The notes under the pieces: generated by a model
The model's input: the letters and a program-made list of their open reading frames with translations, nothing else
The model's database searches: none
What the model was told of the DNA's origin: nothing
Shown: positions 13,725 to 24,964 of the stretch, piece by piece
Layout of the letters: every line of letters begins with the position of its first letter
Numbering within the stretch: the stretch's first letter is position 1
Made by a program: the position numbers and the translations under genes
Assembly: GCA_024220505.1 (NCBI GenBank)
Contig: JAKZZE010000012.1
Location: 1,426,001-1,490,000 of the forward strand
Source: Rhizopus arrhizus
Taxonomy: Eukaryota > Mucoromycota > Mucoromycetes > Mucorales > Rhizopodaceae
Direction: 5' to 3'
Length of the DNA: 64,000 bases

Positions 13725-15040
13725 ATGGATTCATTTCAGTTTGGTCAACCAGATGAATATACGCAACTTTTAACTGAACTACATGAAGCTTATTGTAAAG
13801 ACCAACCTGAAGATGTGCTTCAATACTGTTCAAATTTCTTTAATGGAAAGTTGGAAGAACAACGAATGATGTATTTACGCCAACATCAAAATCCTTTCTT
13901 GGGTATAAAAAAAAAAAGTATATAATAACCTACAACTAATATCTCCTTAAAGAAACCGAAAGACATCCTTTAGCTGATACAGATGATTTCCCTACAAGAG
14001 ATAGAACTTATAGTAGTTTTACCATAAATACCACCACCACAAGTATTGATGGTGAATTAGAAGACAACTTCTCTACTGAACCTCTTTTTATGCCATCGCC
14101 CAACTACAATAACCGTGGTCGACGAACATCGGTCAGCGCCGAATCGATGGCACCTGCTGGTAACGACTTTGTCAAAAAGGTGATACCCAAGACAGAATCT
14201 GAAATGGAGCGTATCAAGGACAGTGTGGGTAATAATTTCCTGTTTAAAAACTTGGATGAGGAACATCATCAAGACGTAGTGAACGCGATGGTAGAAATGA
14301 CGGTTGAAAAAGACAAGACGATCATTGAACAAGGCGCGGTGGGCGATTATTTCTATATTGTTGACTCTGGTACCTTTGATTGCTTTATTACAAAGGATGG
14401 CGAGACAAAGAAGGTGACTTCTTATGAAGCCGGTGGAAGCTTTGGTGAATTGGCCTTGATGTACAATGCCCCTCGTGCGGCTACGATCACAGCTACTTCA
14501 GATGCCAAAGTCTGGGCTTTAGATCGTGTTACTTTTAGAACAATCTTGATGGAGAATACTTCTCTTAAAAGAAAAATGTACGAATCCTTCTTGGCTGAGG
14601 TGCCCTTACTTAAATCATTGGAGGCTTATGAAAGACACAAGATTGCTGATGCTTTGGAGTCTGTTTACTTTGAGGATGGCGCACAAGTAATGAAGCAAGG
14701 GGATGTAGGAAATCAATTTTATTTGATTGAATCAGGTGCAGCTGTATTTTATAAGATGGATGAAAATGGTAACCAACAAGAAGTCAATCAATTTGGAAGA
14801 GGCTCTTACTTTGGAGGTAAATCCTACATAAAAGATAATGAACTAAAGCATTAACATCCCGGGCTAGAACTTGCTTTATTAAATGACAAACCAAGAGCAG
14901 CTACTGTAATTGCTAAAGGAAGATTAAAATGTGCTACATTAAACAAAAAGGCGTTTACACGTCTTTTAGGATCAGTTCATGAAATCTTGAAGAGAAATTC
15001 TGAAAATTATTACGCTGTTATCAATCAACAACAACAGTAA
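13725..15040 (+). CDS. cAMP-dependent protein kinase regulatory subunit
   Basis: Inhibitory subunit of PKA (BCY1/PkaR), releasing the catalytic subunit on cAMP binding. Three exons (13725-13902, 13953-14816, 14868-15040) give 404 residues. The N-terminus (residues 1-45) resembles the RIIa dimerisation/docking region. The inhibitor site GRRTSVSAE near residue 125 carries a phosphorylatable Ser, as in type II subunits. Two cyclic-nucleotide-binding domains follow with intact phosphate-binding cassettes, [15 protein letters not shown] and [16 protein letters not shown]; the Glu and Arg that contact cAMP are present in both. The second cassette is rebuilt across the third exon junction (G|AA). 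Mucorales often have several paralogues of this gene; only one is seen here. In the family it links nutrient and CO2 sensing to growth form. Confidence 0.94.
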
Positions 15041-15209
15041 ATAGTTGTATTATTATCACTTAGAAACCTCCTTTTTTTATATATAAAATCATTTATATTT
15101 TATCCCCCTCTCCTCGTTATCCCTCTTTTTTTTTTTGAAAGGGAGTGTGTATTCTCCCCTTTATATAAATCAAGTTGAATAGGACTTTTCTTTTCTTTCT
15201 TTAAAAAAT

Positions 15210-16700
15210 ATGGAAATAATAACGCCTATTTCTGAGCCTATTATTACTGCACCTGGAACAGGTATTGCCAATTTACCTAATCAAAGACATAAAATTGTTG
15301 CAAAGAATGGTGCCAATTTCACTTTAATGGTTTGTGGTATGTAGTTTTTATTTTTATTTTTATTTTTATGAGTATATTTGTTAATGCGCATAAAAGGTGA
15401 AAGTGGATTGGGTAAAACTACATTTGTAAACACCTTATTTACAACGACTATCAAAGAACACAAGAATTTAAACAAGAGACGCATTAAGCCCCCTTCAAAG
15501 ACTTGTCAAGTACAAATCACAAGAGCAGGTGAATTAAATACCCATGTCAGCGATAACAGAGCCTAATATGAAAATGTAGAATTGGAAGAAAAGATGTTTA
15601 AAGTCAAGTTGACTATTATTGATACACCTGGCTTTGGTGACTATGTCAACAATCGACATGGCTGGATTCCTATTGTTGATTTCATTGATGATCAGCATGA
15701 AAACTATATGAGGCAAGAACAGCAACCTTGCCGTAAAGGTGTTGTTGATATGCGTGTTCATGTTTGTTTATACTTTGTTAAACCTACGGGTCATACGTAA
15801 AGAGAAAAAAAAAATCTTTGATTCTCAAGAAGCTAATCCCCTTTGTTAGCTTATCTCCTTTAGATGTTGAAGTAATGAAAAGACTAGGCTCTCGTGTTAA
15901 TTTAATCCCTGTGATTGCTAAAGCAGATACACTTACACCTACAGACTTGGCTAAATTTAAGCAAAATGTACGTCTCCTTATAAAAAAGACCCTTAAGGGA
16001 TTCTAATGCACTTGTAGATTTTGGATGTAATTGCAGCACAAAATATTCAATGTTATTCATCTCCTATTGAAAGTGACGATGAGAGTACAACAAAGCGTAA
16101 TATGAACATTATGGCAGCCATGCCATTTGCTATTATTGGCTCTACTCAAGATGTCCTTACATCGGATGGTCGTAAAGTGAAAGGAAGAGAATATTCTTGG
16201 GGTGTAGCTGAAGTAGAGAATGATGATCATTGTGATTTTAAAAAGTTGCGTAGTTTATTGATTCGTACTCATATGTTAGACCTGATTACAACCACAGAGG
16301 AAACTCACTATGAAAACTACCGTCAAATTCAAATGGAAACTAGGAAATTTGGTGATCCCAGGTATATAAAGTTTACATGTTTTTATATACAGTTTATTTA
16401 ATTAGAGTAGAACTGAGAAAGATGAAAACGCTAAATTTGCTGAAGAAGAAGAAGAATTAAGAAAGGACTTTACTGAAAAGGTTAAATCAGAAGAAGCAAG
16501 ATTTCGTCAATGGGAGCAGCAAGTAAGTAAATTCGATTTTTTTTATATAGAATTTTATCTGACATAGATATTAGCTCTTGGCTGAAAGAGATAGGCTTCA
16601 TAAAGAATTAGAAATTCAAAGTGAAAGAATTAAAGAATTACAATCTGAAATTGACTGTTATTACACTCAACGTGATTCTCCAAGAAATGTTAGAAAATAA
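15210..16700 (+). CDS. CDC12: Septin, CDC12-type
   Basis: GTP-binding filament protein of the septin ring, acting in cytokinesis and septum formation at the cell cortex. Seven exons (15210-15336, 15397-15528, 15580-15796, 15850-15967, 16018-16361, 16411-16522, 16575-16700) give 391 residues. The P-loop is GESGLGKTT, followed by the switch motif DTPGFGD, the AKAD specificity motif, and the septin unique element with WG.. in SWGVAEVEN. The sequence [11 protein letters not shown] before the P-loop, the block [17 protein letters not shown] and the late [11 protein letters not shown] tail point to the CDC12 group rather than CDC3, CDC10 or CDC11. The C-terminal ~80 residues are a predicted coiled coil. 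Introns are 48-60 bp. Confidence 0.92.
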
Positions 16701-16731
16701 GAACGTATCTTTTAATTATTAATAATAAAGT

Positions 16732-18004
16732 TTATGTGTCATTATTTGGATACACCATTTGAGCCACAGTGGCTATCGTTGCACTATCTAATTCTTCATT
16801 ACAATTGACTCTGTCTTTCATTTCCCTTGCATAACGCGCCTTATCTTCATTGGCCATTTCAATCCAAGGCCTCATCTCGTTTTCTGTCATTGATCTCCAC
16901 TTTAAGCCAATCTGTTGACTGATTTCTACCAGCTTAGAATTCGGTGAGTTCTTTTTGATGATAGGACGCATTGTTTTCGCAAAATGCAGATAAGCAGACA
17001 TTGGATGCTTTGGTAAACTAGTGTCGCTTGCTTTTTTTTTCTTTCTTCCTCTTGGATCTGGAATACTACTTTCATTTGCAGTTTTAGATCCTTTTTTATA
17101 GTAAACTTTCTTTTTCGATTGTTGTAATTGCAATTGTTGATGCTGAATAGTTGTACTATTTGATTTCTGAAGCTTTTTTAATAAACCTGCTTGTTGTAAT
17201 TCAGCTTTTGATCTTCTAAAATAAACAAAGTTACTGCTATTATATTGCTGTTTTAATTCAGATTCTTCTTTAAAATATTTATTCCTTTCTTCCTATCAAT
17301 GTAATTAGCATAAATAAAGGCAAGGAACATGGACACAACTAAACCTTGTCAATTTACATTGGATAATTGCTTCCATATCTGACTAATATTTTTACTAATT
17401 TCACCTGATGTCATGCCTTGATTATTCATTTGGCGTCTCATATCTCTATTGAATAATAAATAAGCATTAGGTGGTCGTTTCACTTTTTTCGGTTGATGAT
17501 TATCGTATTTTTGCTTCATGCTATTATTAAAAGTAAGTGACTCTAACGCGGCTGCCTCGGCTGCTGCTGACCAAGTCAAGTTTGGAATCACTTTGTATTC
17601 AATATTGCTCTTTTCTTTCTCTACTTCTTGTTCATGAGTGTGATGAAAGTAGAAAGATGATGATGGTGGTTGTACTGAGTCTTCCTCTTCTTCGTTTGGA
17701 ATGATCATTGAAGAAGACGAGTTGTTATTTATTATATTCAAATCTTTATTATTATTTATTCTATTATCAATATCTAACGTAAACTGTATACATCTTGATT
17801 GGTTTTGATATTCACTTTTTTGCTCCTAAAATTACATTTTAATAAAAAAACAAGAGATATAAAACAATGTGCTCCTACAGTCGATAGTTCTTTCCACTCT
17901 TTTAATAAATCATTTGATGTTATCTGTTGTCCTTCCATTTTCAACTCATGCGTTCTTTTTTTACAAAACAACGTGAATGAATTTGGTGCTTTATTTGTAA
18001 ACAT
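16732..18004 (-). CDS. Triple HMG-box protein
   Basis: Predicted chromatin or transcription-factor protein with three HMG-box-like domains. Three exons (18004-17879, 17825-17358, 17292-16732) join in frame to 384 residues. Box 1 (about residues 5-55, degenerate) starts APNSFTLFCKKRTHELK. Box 2 (about 155-215) starts KRPPNAYLLFNRDMRRQ and is rebuilt across intron 2 (QLSN|EERNKYF). Box 3 (about 290-360) starts PKHPMSAYLHFAKTMRP and contains GLKWRSMTENEMRPW. Asn/Ser/Gln-rich linkers separate the boxes. The start at 18004 is preferred over an upstream Met because the extra residues would be translated from an A/T homopolymer. Multi-box HMG proteins include UBF and mitochondrial TFAM/ABF2 types, but no orthology is evident. 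It ends 31 bp from the septin stop, so the two genes converge tail to tail. Confidence 0.8.
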
Positions 18005-18378
18005 TTTTTTTTTTTTTAGAAAAGAAAGAAAAAAAAAAAAAAAAAAAAAGAAAAATAATGTTGATCCCAAGTACAAATTATGTTTGAGGTTACCTTAAAT
18101 TTCCTATCAAAAACTTCTTTTTTTCTTCGTGTGAAAAAATGTGCACCCCTCTCCTTTTCCTTTCCTCATTTTGAGCTATTAACAGTAAGTTATTTTCCAA
18201 ATTAATAGCATATGCCTAATTTGAGCTATTTATGCTGTGAGTTTGTACTATTTTTGAGAATACAAAAAGACAAGGGGAAGGACTTTCACATCAAAAAGGA
18301 AAGCTACTTAATGATGTTTCAAGCATTGGTAACTTAAGGGAGGACTCCAGTTTTCGTGTTACAACTACAAAGTCAGCT

Positions 18379-18770
18379 TTATATTTTATTCAAAAAAAAA
18401 AAAAAAAAAAAAAGGATCTCCACAGGAGTCGATTGACTACAAGTAAAATACGTTTGTATGAAATTAAACAATGTCTTTAATATTGAGGAAAGAAGCCTCT
18501 TTTGACTGTTCAGCAGTTTGTCACTTGACTTTATCGTTGACAAAAGAATGCATATCATGAGAGGCTTGGTTGGTGACAAATCTCGGGACTAGGATAATTG
18601 ATCTAAAGCCACCTTGTACGATGTTAACACAGATTTGAGTGACACCAGTGAAACTATTGTAGATGTTTTGAAAGATAAATGTTTGCTTGTACATAAAATT
18701 GAAAGAAGACTGTAAAAGTAGATTGAGAATAAAAAGTAGTTTATTGAATAAATTAAATGCTTTCAATACA
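18379..18770 (-). other. Possible gene remnant downstream of the lipase
   Basis: A minus-strand frame at about 18521-18710 reads as ordinary protein (FIFQNIYNSFTGVTQICVN ... RFVTNQASHDMHSFVNDKVK) but has no clear upstream partner, and its own N-terminal part is AT-rich. I do not recognise it. It could be a remnant or chance coding-like sequence in the lipase 3' flank. A 22-nt A run lies at 18392-18413. Confidence 0.25.
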
Positions 18771-18790
18771 AAAAGCGCAATTTGACTGTT

Positions 18791-20026
18791 TTAGAAACAA
18801 GTGCCCATTCCAATACCAAAGTATGAAAGATGGTCCATGATGTTTGTGAAAGCTTCAACAGTGTCACTGCAGGAATTGCTTTCAAGATTAGAGGTACAAA
18901 TTTGAACAGTAGAGGGATCTGCCTTGATCCATGATTCGACACCGACATGAAGGTAACCAATCGTTCTGGGAGGGACGTGAGGAACGATATCTCGGGTGTG
19001 AACACTACGGTGGATAGAGATTCCAGTAGAGTCAACCCATTTAGCAAACTTGGTGTTACCCACGCGAGGTTGGCCAATCGTATAGATCTCCACGTTTTTG
19101 GAATTGAACAGGCTAGGGTCACGGTCGTAGAGGTCTACACCAGCAATCAAGGCTTGAGCACCACCCAGCGAGTGACCGGTCACAACGACCTTATAATCAG
19201 GATTGGCCTTGATCGCAGACTGAATCTTGGGATAATAGTTGTTGATCACTTCCTTGACGGAGTTATAAAAACCAGCATGCACCATGGCCCCAGAGACCTT
19301 GGAAAATGGAACAAAGTTGGCCGTCATGTCCACCACCGATTGCTGATAAGAGGTCGTGCCGCGGAAAACGAGAAAGATAGTCTTTTGAGAAGCACTGGTG
19401 ACCACAAAGCCATTCGTGTCTGACACGGCCGACTTGAAGGTCGTGATGAGCTTGCCGTCCGAAATGTATTTTTTACAAGGGATGCAGTTCCACTGCTTCA
19501 TAGCGATCACTGTAGGACAGTAGGCAATAGAAGCAATACCGGCGTGTTTCTTGAGATCTGCAATTTGTGAGGAACTGGCCATAACAACTGAGTTACTGCC
19601 AGAACGGCGTTCAATGGAAGTTTCGTTCTTGAGCAAATGTGAGACACCGTGATGAGAGGTATTGTTGCTAGTAGCAGAGATATTTGAAGGAGCATCTGGA
19701 GAGGTTTCTTTGGAGCTTGAGCTGGCTGATGAAGGTTTTTTAGAATCATTTTTAGAAGAATCAGATGCACTTTGTCTATCATCAAATGAAGGAAAATTTG
19801 TAGGAAAAGTCGTTGGAAATGTACCAGTAGGAATTCCTTGAGGTAAACTGAAAGAGGGTAAGTTGCCTGAACCAAAGCCAGGAAGCTCTGTAGGGAATCC
19901 TGGAGGTAGGCTCATGGTAGGCGTTCCTGGTTGACCGGCAACTGGGAAAGCGGATGAACCGACCATCATGGAGGAAGCAAGAAGACAGAAACTGATACCT
20001 TGACTGATTGAAATGAATGAAACCAT
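18791..20026 (-). CDS. Secreted triacylglycerol lipase (Rhizopus/Rhizomucor lipase family)
   Basis: Extracellular class 3 lipase that hydrolyses triglycerides. It is a single exon of 411 residues. The first ~26 residues are a signal peptide very like that of Rhizopus lipase (MVSFISISQG...). Residues ~30-135 form a Pro/Ser/Thr-rich prosegment with PGFPTELPG- and FPTTFPTNFPSF-type repeats and possible N-glycosylation sites. A dibasic ERR|SG site at residue ~141 would suit Kex2-type cleavage. In the mature part, the catalytic triad is Ser286 in GHSLGGAQ, Asp346 in RDIVPHVPP and His399 in DHLSYF. FRGTTS holds the oxyanion region, and Cys residues at 170, 181, 184, 377, 386 and 410 match the family disulphide set. 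Expected to be induced by lipid, but no element was identified. Confidence 0.95.
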   Translation of the reverse strand: MVSFISISQGISFCLLASSMMVGSSAFPVAGQPGTPTMSLPPGFPTELPGFGSGNLPSFSLPQGIPTGTFPTTFPTNFPSFDDRQSASDSSKNDSKKPSSASSSSKETSPDAPSNISATSNNTSHHGVSHLLKNETSIERRSGSNSVVMASSSQIADLKKHAGIASIAYCPTVIAMKQWNCIPCKKYISDGKLITTFKSAVSDTNGFVVTSASQKTIFLVFRGTTSYQQSVVDMTANFVPFSKVSGAMVHAGFYNSVKEVINNYYPKIQSAIKANPDYKVVVTGHSLGGAQALIAGVDLYDRDPSLFNSKNVEIYTIGQPRVGNTKFAKWVDSTGISIHRSVHTRDIVPHVPPRTIGYLHVGVESWIKADPSTVQICTSNLESNSCSDTVEAFTNIMDHLSYFGIGMGTCF

Positions 20027-22970
20027 ATTTGTGTAATGAACTGGAAGGTGAAGAGAGGAAAACTTGTGTTGAATGAATTGATTGAAAATATTTACAGTTA
20101 AAAGTAACTTGAATATTTATATGCTTTTTTATTGAAGCCTGACGAAATTAACTTTTCTAATGATTGGGGTTTCTTTAATGGTAGCACAAAATAATTTAAT
20201 AGTTGTATTCAGTGGCTCCTTCGTTTATTGTGATACAGCAATATAGCACAAATTTTTTTTCTTCATCAAATAAAATAAAAATATGCATAAGTTCATGTCA
20301 TTTTTTAAGACGTACACAACGTCAATTTTGGATTGACCATTCAAAATCAATGGCTTGGTAATACGGATAGATTTGTGTGACTGAAACCGGATCAATGGTA
20401 CAATAAAAGCTTAAAAATCAATTAATTTACTTCTTCTTCTTATTGAAAGTAATCTCGGCTTCATGTGCGCGCATTTGATGTTAGAGAGATCGCATGTGAC
20501 CTTTTAAATACACTAAAATATGTCGTAAAAAAATAAATTTAGAATTAGAGCTGAACGTAACTCGATGCCAGTGTACAATCTGATTATACTTCAATTATGA
20601 ATTGCAAAATTCTTTTATTGCTTTTAATAAAAAAAAACTACTGATACACACTCCTTACAAGGTGTATGAACTATTCTATGAACCTGTTTCAATTGCGAAA
20701 TTATGGAATCACATATACACTAATGAGTAATCGGTTTATTACGCTTCTTGCTTGTAATAAATAATAGTAGCGACTACTTAAATTTGTGGCATCATTTGTT
20801 GTTACAAAAAAAGAGCAGCTTAAAAACAATGGCCATCTGTTACTGCCCTTGAATGCGTCCCTTTCTTGTTTCATCTTTCAAATGCGTCGTAAACCAATTG
20901 ATTCAATAAGCTTCCTTCTTATTTCATCTACTTAATACTGCCCTTTTTCTCAATTATAAGACGTAAACCATATGCACTGTCTTGAATATGAGAAAAGTAA
21001 CCCAATTTTTGTTAGGATTTTGTTTGTAAAGTGGTTGATAGAAAGTGACTAAATTATTAACCGATTTTACAATTGTACATTGGGAATTCTGCAGCAAATT
21101 TAAACGTGAGACATTAGGTGCTTACCAGCAGTTTTAATTGTGCAATCCATTGCGATCGGACAATATATTTTTTTTTTGAAAAAGGATTGATAATATCTTA
21201 AATTTGTATTTTGCATGCAATAAGATGATTTTTAAAGTAATACAAAATAAATGAATTCTTTTGTGTAAAATGCTCAAAATAAACAGTGCTTAAAATATCA
21301 AATTATAATTGCAAACAGGATCCTTGCAACGTGAATACAAAAATGGTAGAAAAAAAAAGCCTCCAAGCTAATGAAGTGCCCGGTCTGTACAAATGTCTAT
21401 TTAAATTTTTTGTTTTTAAAGAAAAATATCTCAAGCTTCAAATCAATGCAATTTATATCAACAAAAGAAATTTTATCAGTTTCTTGTCGGATTTAGTTTC
21501 ACCAATCAATAATTGAAAGTATCTGCACTGCACTGCATTTTGAGTTTTAACTATGAAACTCATCTCAATCCAACGCCAAACTACGACACCCATTGTTTCT
21601 CTGCATTCACTCGTAACACAAAACGCAGTGTGTATGCTTCTTTTATTACAGTTTTACAATGGGTATGACATAGAAGACAATCTAAACATGAATAGTTGAA
21701 TTAAGAAATTAATCATGTTTAAACTTGAGTAGGTTTATATGAAAGCATGATACCGATATTCAAAAAGGAATAATTAAAATACCTTGAACCTATGTGTATT
21801 TCGGAAAGTTTAACTATCGAATTTGTAGAAAAAATTGGGTCAAGTGGAAAAGTATTTGCTTTCTAATAAAGAGAGTATGGTAAGCACATACTACATATGC
21901 TACCTATCTTGTATAATAGCGTCCTATTTTAAAGAGTAAGGGGACAATATGGAAAGATATTTTCTATAGAACACCACTGAAGCACAATTGCGAGTACATG
22001 GTGCAATTATGCTCTAGCAAATTTAGCTTGGTTATTTATAATCTTGGATAATGTGATTTGATTACAAAATCAAACAAAATACCTTACACACAGTTGTACC
22101 TTTTAATGTAAACTTATAATCTTAGTACAACTCAGGGGCACGCTTTCTGATACTCAATTCTTTGAATACATACGATGTACACTATAGGTAGTTGAAGTTA
22201 GGGTTTGAGTAAAACATTCGTTAAATAGAAACTGTCACTGCCAATACAAAGCATAAATCTGGTGTGTTTCTTTCTAAGCCCTGTTTCAAAGATTTTTACA
22301 GGAGTTCAACTGAATAGAGTCGTTCTCCATTGAAAGTAAGCTGGCACCATCACCCTTAAGTAATATCTGCCAGCTTTCGTGTCTGCACCGAGTTTTCCCC
22401 CAATAAAATGAATGAAACTCCTTTGTTTCACTCACATCTTATTTGCTTATTTTTAATCGGTCATTTACAGTAGCTCCTTTCAAATCTATGAGCTGCTTCA
22501 AGCTAATTTTCTTCTACTTGATGCACTCCTTGCCTGAAATCAAACACTCGGATATTTTTTGAAAGTTTATATGTATACTGAATGACAAGCGATGTTTTTT
22601 TTTTTCGATAATGAAATGATCTTTATCGTTTGTTCCTTATTATTGCATCAAGAAGTTTTTAGTGACGTCCTGAGTTTGAACAGATGCATATAAATCAGTA
22701 AGCAGGTTATTGTAATAGAAAGTAAAAAAGACAACATGATTGCTTGCTTATACAACAATCAAATATAGAATCGATAGGTTATAAACATAAGTCTCTTTTA
22801 GGTGGGTGTATTGAACCTTTTGTCGACTGAACATGTCTTCAAATATTAACTAATTCGGGTTAATCACTATTCTACTCTCCACATGAACATTGTGCTACTA
22901 TATTTCGTGTCACATAGTGCATGTTTTAAAAAAGAAACATTTGTATAGTAGTCACAACGTCAATGGGCGG
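20027..22970. other. Gene-poor AT-rich region
   Basis: About 2.9 kb upstream of the lipase without a supported gene. A 76-codon frame at 21286-21516 has no recognisable content. The part next to 20027 presumably carries the lipase promoter. Confidence 0.5.
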
Positions 22971-23235
22971 ACTGTCAAATCGAAGGGCGGTAAATAAACT
23001 CTCAATGATGAGGTTTCAATTCCCAATGAACGGTTTTTGGTATTTCAACTGAGGAAGAGGAGTGTTTTTTCTCAAAAGATGATTATAAAATTAAGCAAAG
23101 CTCATTAAAAATAGTGCTGATTTACCTACTAGAGCCTTAGAAGCTTGCAATACTGTCCCTCCTAATTATCTTTAAGCATTTGCTCAACACTCAGCAGATA
23201 CATTTGATAGATGCTTCAGGCGTGTGCCTATTTTA
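22971..23235 (+). mobile_element. Relic of a Tc1/mariner-like transposase C-terminus
   Basis: At about 23117-23232 the + strand encodes ADLPTRALEACNTVPPNYL, a stop, then AFAQHSADTFDRCF. This resembles the last helices of a Tc1/mariner-type transposase (the 'tri.ea...ip...l..f..hs...f..cl' tail), by recollection. The preceding ~80 bp contain repeated gggcgg motifs like those by the relic at 3.7 kb. It is dead: stops, frameshifts, and no DDE domain left. A T9A8 palindrome follows at about 23261-23278. Confidence 0.4.
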
Positions 23236-24960
23236 AAAGTATCCATGCTGTCCTTTGATTTTTTTTTTTAAAAAAAAACACACACCTATTGAAAGAGCTT
23301 TTAATAAAAAGAAATTAATGAAAATTTGACGGATCTGAAGGAAGCAGTATTTGTTGAATAAGATATTTGGACATATAGTACATTCACTCTCGAATGGATC
23401 ATTTTTTGATATCACAGATTAGAACACTTTTTTTTTTTAAACTGGAACTTTGTTTGGTTACGGTCAATTGTGTGTTCGTTTTAAAAATTAGAATTCCCTC
23501 TTCAGCTAAGATAACAGTTGATCTTGTGATATCAACGCCAAACAACAAGGATAGACATAAATCAAATGATGAGATATATACATCACTGCAAAAGTCAATC
23601 TTTCATCAAAATGTAAATATTTATGATATTTATTAAGTGGGAGGGATGAGAAGGATATATGAAGGTATACATTTGTGGTTTATATTTTGTATTGCTTTTT
23701 ATTGTTTTTATAATGAGCAACAAAGCAAGTTACTCATACTGTGTGCTTGTTTTTAGAGATCTTTGTCAAGTTTAATGTATAACGCAGCGATATTTCGTGT
23801 GACTCTTTCCCTAGTGATGGAATTGCTAAAAGGTATCGAGTGGTATGCTTCACTGAGGTGGGAAATCCAGATCGAACGAAGAGTAAGGCCCGCCAGTTGA
23901 GAGAAGGGAGCAGTGAGTTGTAGTAGGGAAAATCTCTCAAAGTTGCAGTCGAAAGACACCTTCGATCCATATTGACCATCGATTTTATAGCTGAATAAGA
24001 AGAATGAAGTCCAACTCCGTTCACGTCGCAATCTATTCCCAAGACTGGCCAATCACAGAAAATAAAAAAGCTGAGAGTTCTCTTTAAACCAAGCATCACC
24101 TATGGAATGTTATTAAAATGAATTCGTTCAAGCCAACATCCATCCTTGTGAGATTCATTTTGTTTGGAGATCTAGCTTTGGTTGTGCTGAATCCTTTACG
24201 TTGAGGCTGTTGTTTTTAATCTATAGTTTGATTTTGCTGTTTTGTGTGTTTCCGGTGATTGTTAGTAGTTACCTGTTAGCGGCAAAGACTTCGAGCCTTC
24301 AAAAAAATGCTTGAATCTTGCTGACTAAGGCCCTCTTCTTTTTTATTCCGGTAAGAATAGTCTATACATAAATGTTAAGGAGATGCTTGTGATGGTATCC
24401 TTGGCTCAAGCCCTCTGTTTATAAACAAATTGAATGTTATTAAAGCTTTATGTTTCTCAATTAAAAACTTTTGAGGTGGCCAAAATGGCTTTGTTCAAAA
24501 ACATAGTTTACGGTAATAAATTATCCGCTAGTGTATGCATTGGTTTCAGAAATAAATGTCGTGTTTACTTGTATCCATTGTATTACAAAATTTGTAAGAA
24601 TGTGACTTTACTCTCTGAAAATGATGTATATTATTCTATACTCTTTTCTCGACTTATTACTCTTACCTTCATAGAACACATAATGTAAATAGTACTCTGA
24701 TAAATGCATTAACTACTTCAGCTTTTGCTTTTATTTTTTATAAAAATAATTTTCTCCACTTTATGCTTGCACTTTTTTCTTTATTTAAAAGGCGCTGGTT
24801 TTATCCGAAAAAAAAAGAAAAAGAAAAAACGCTTACGACTCATATTACCAACAAAGGAAAATGCAAACGAATGCATTGTATAGATTATAACTCTATATTA
24901 ATCTTATAAAAACTAATATAAAAGCCATTTAATATAATCAGTTTTCATCCAATAAAATAC
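23236..24960. other. Spacer with a GC-richer patch (23734-24100)
   Basis: Within this AT-rich spacer, 23734-24100 stands out for higher GC content. Two overlapping minus-strand frames stay open for 121 and 99 codons. Neither shows a domain I know. It may be an old repeat or an antisense view of a non-coding element. The end of the region holds the alcohol dehydrogenase promoter. Confidence 0.35.
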
Positions 24961-24964
24961 AAAA

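Noticed and set aside
16732..18004. HMG protein as the sexM/sexP mating-type gene
   Set aside because: The known Mucorales sex locus proteins have one HMG box and lie between a triose phosphate transporter and an RNA helicase gene; neither neighbour is here, and this protein has three boxes.
18947..19423. 158-codon + strand frame and other long frames inside the lipase
   Set aside because: Shadow frames opposite or beside the lipase coding region; no domain.
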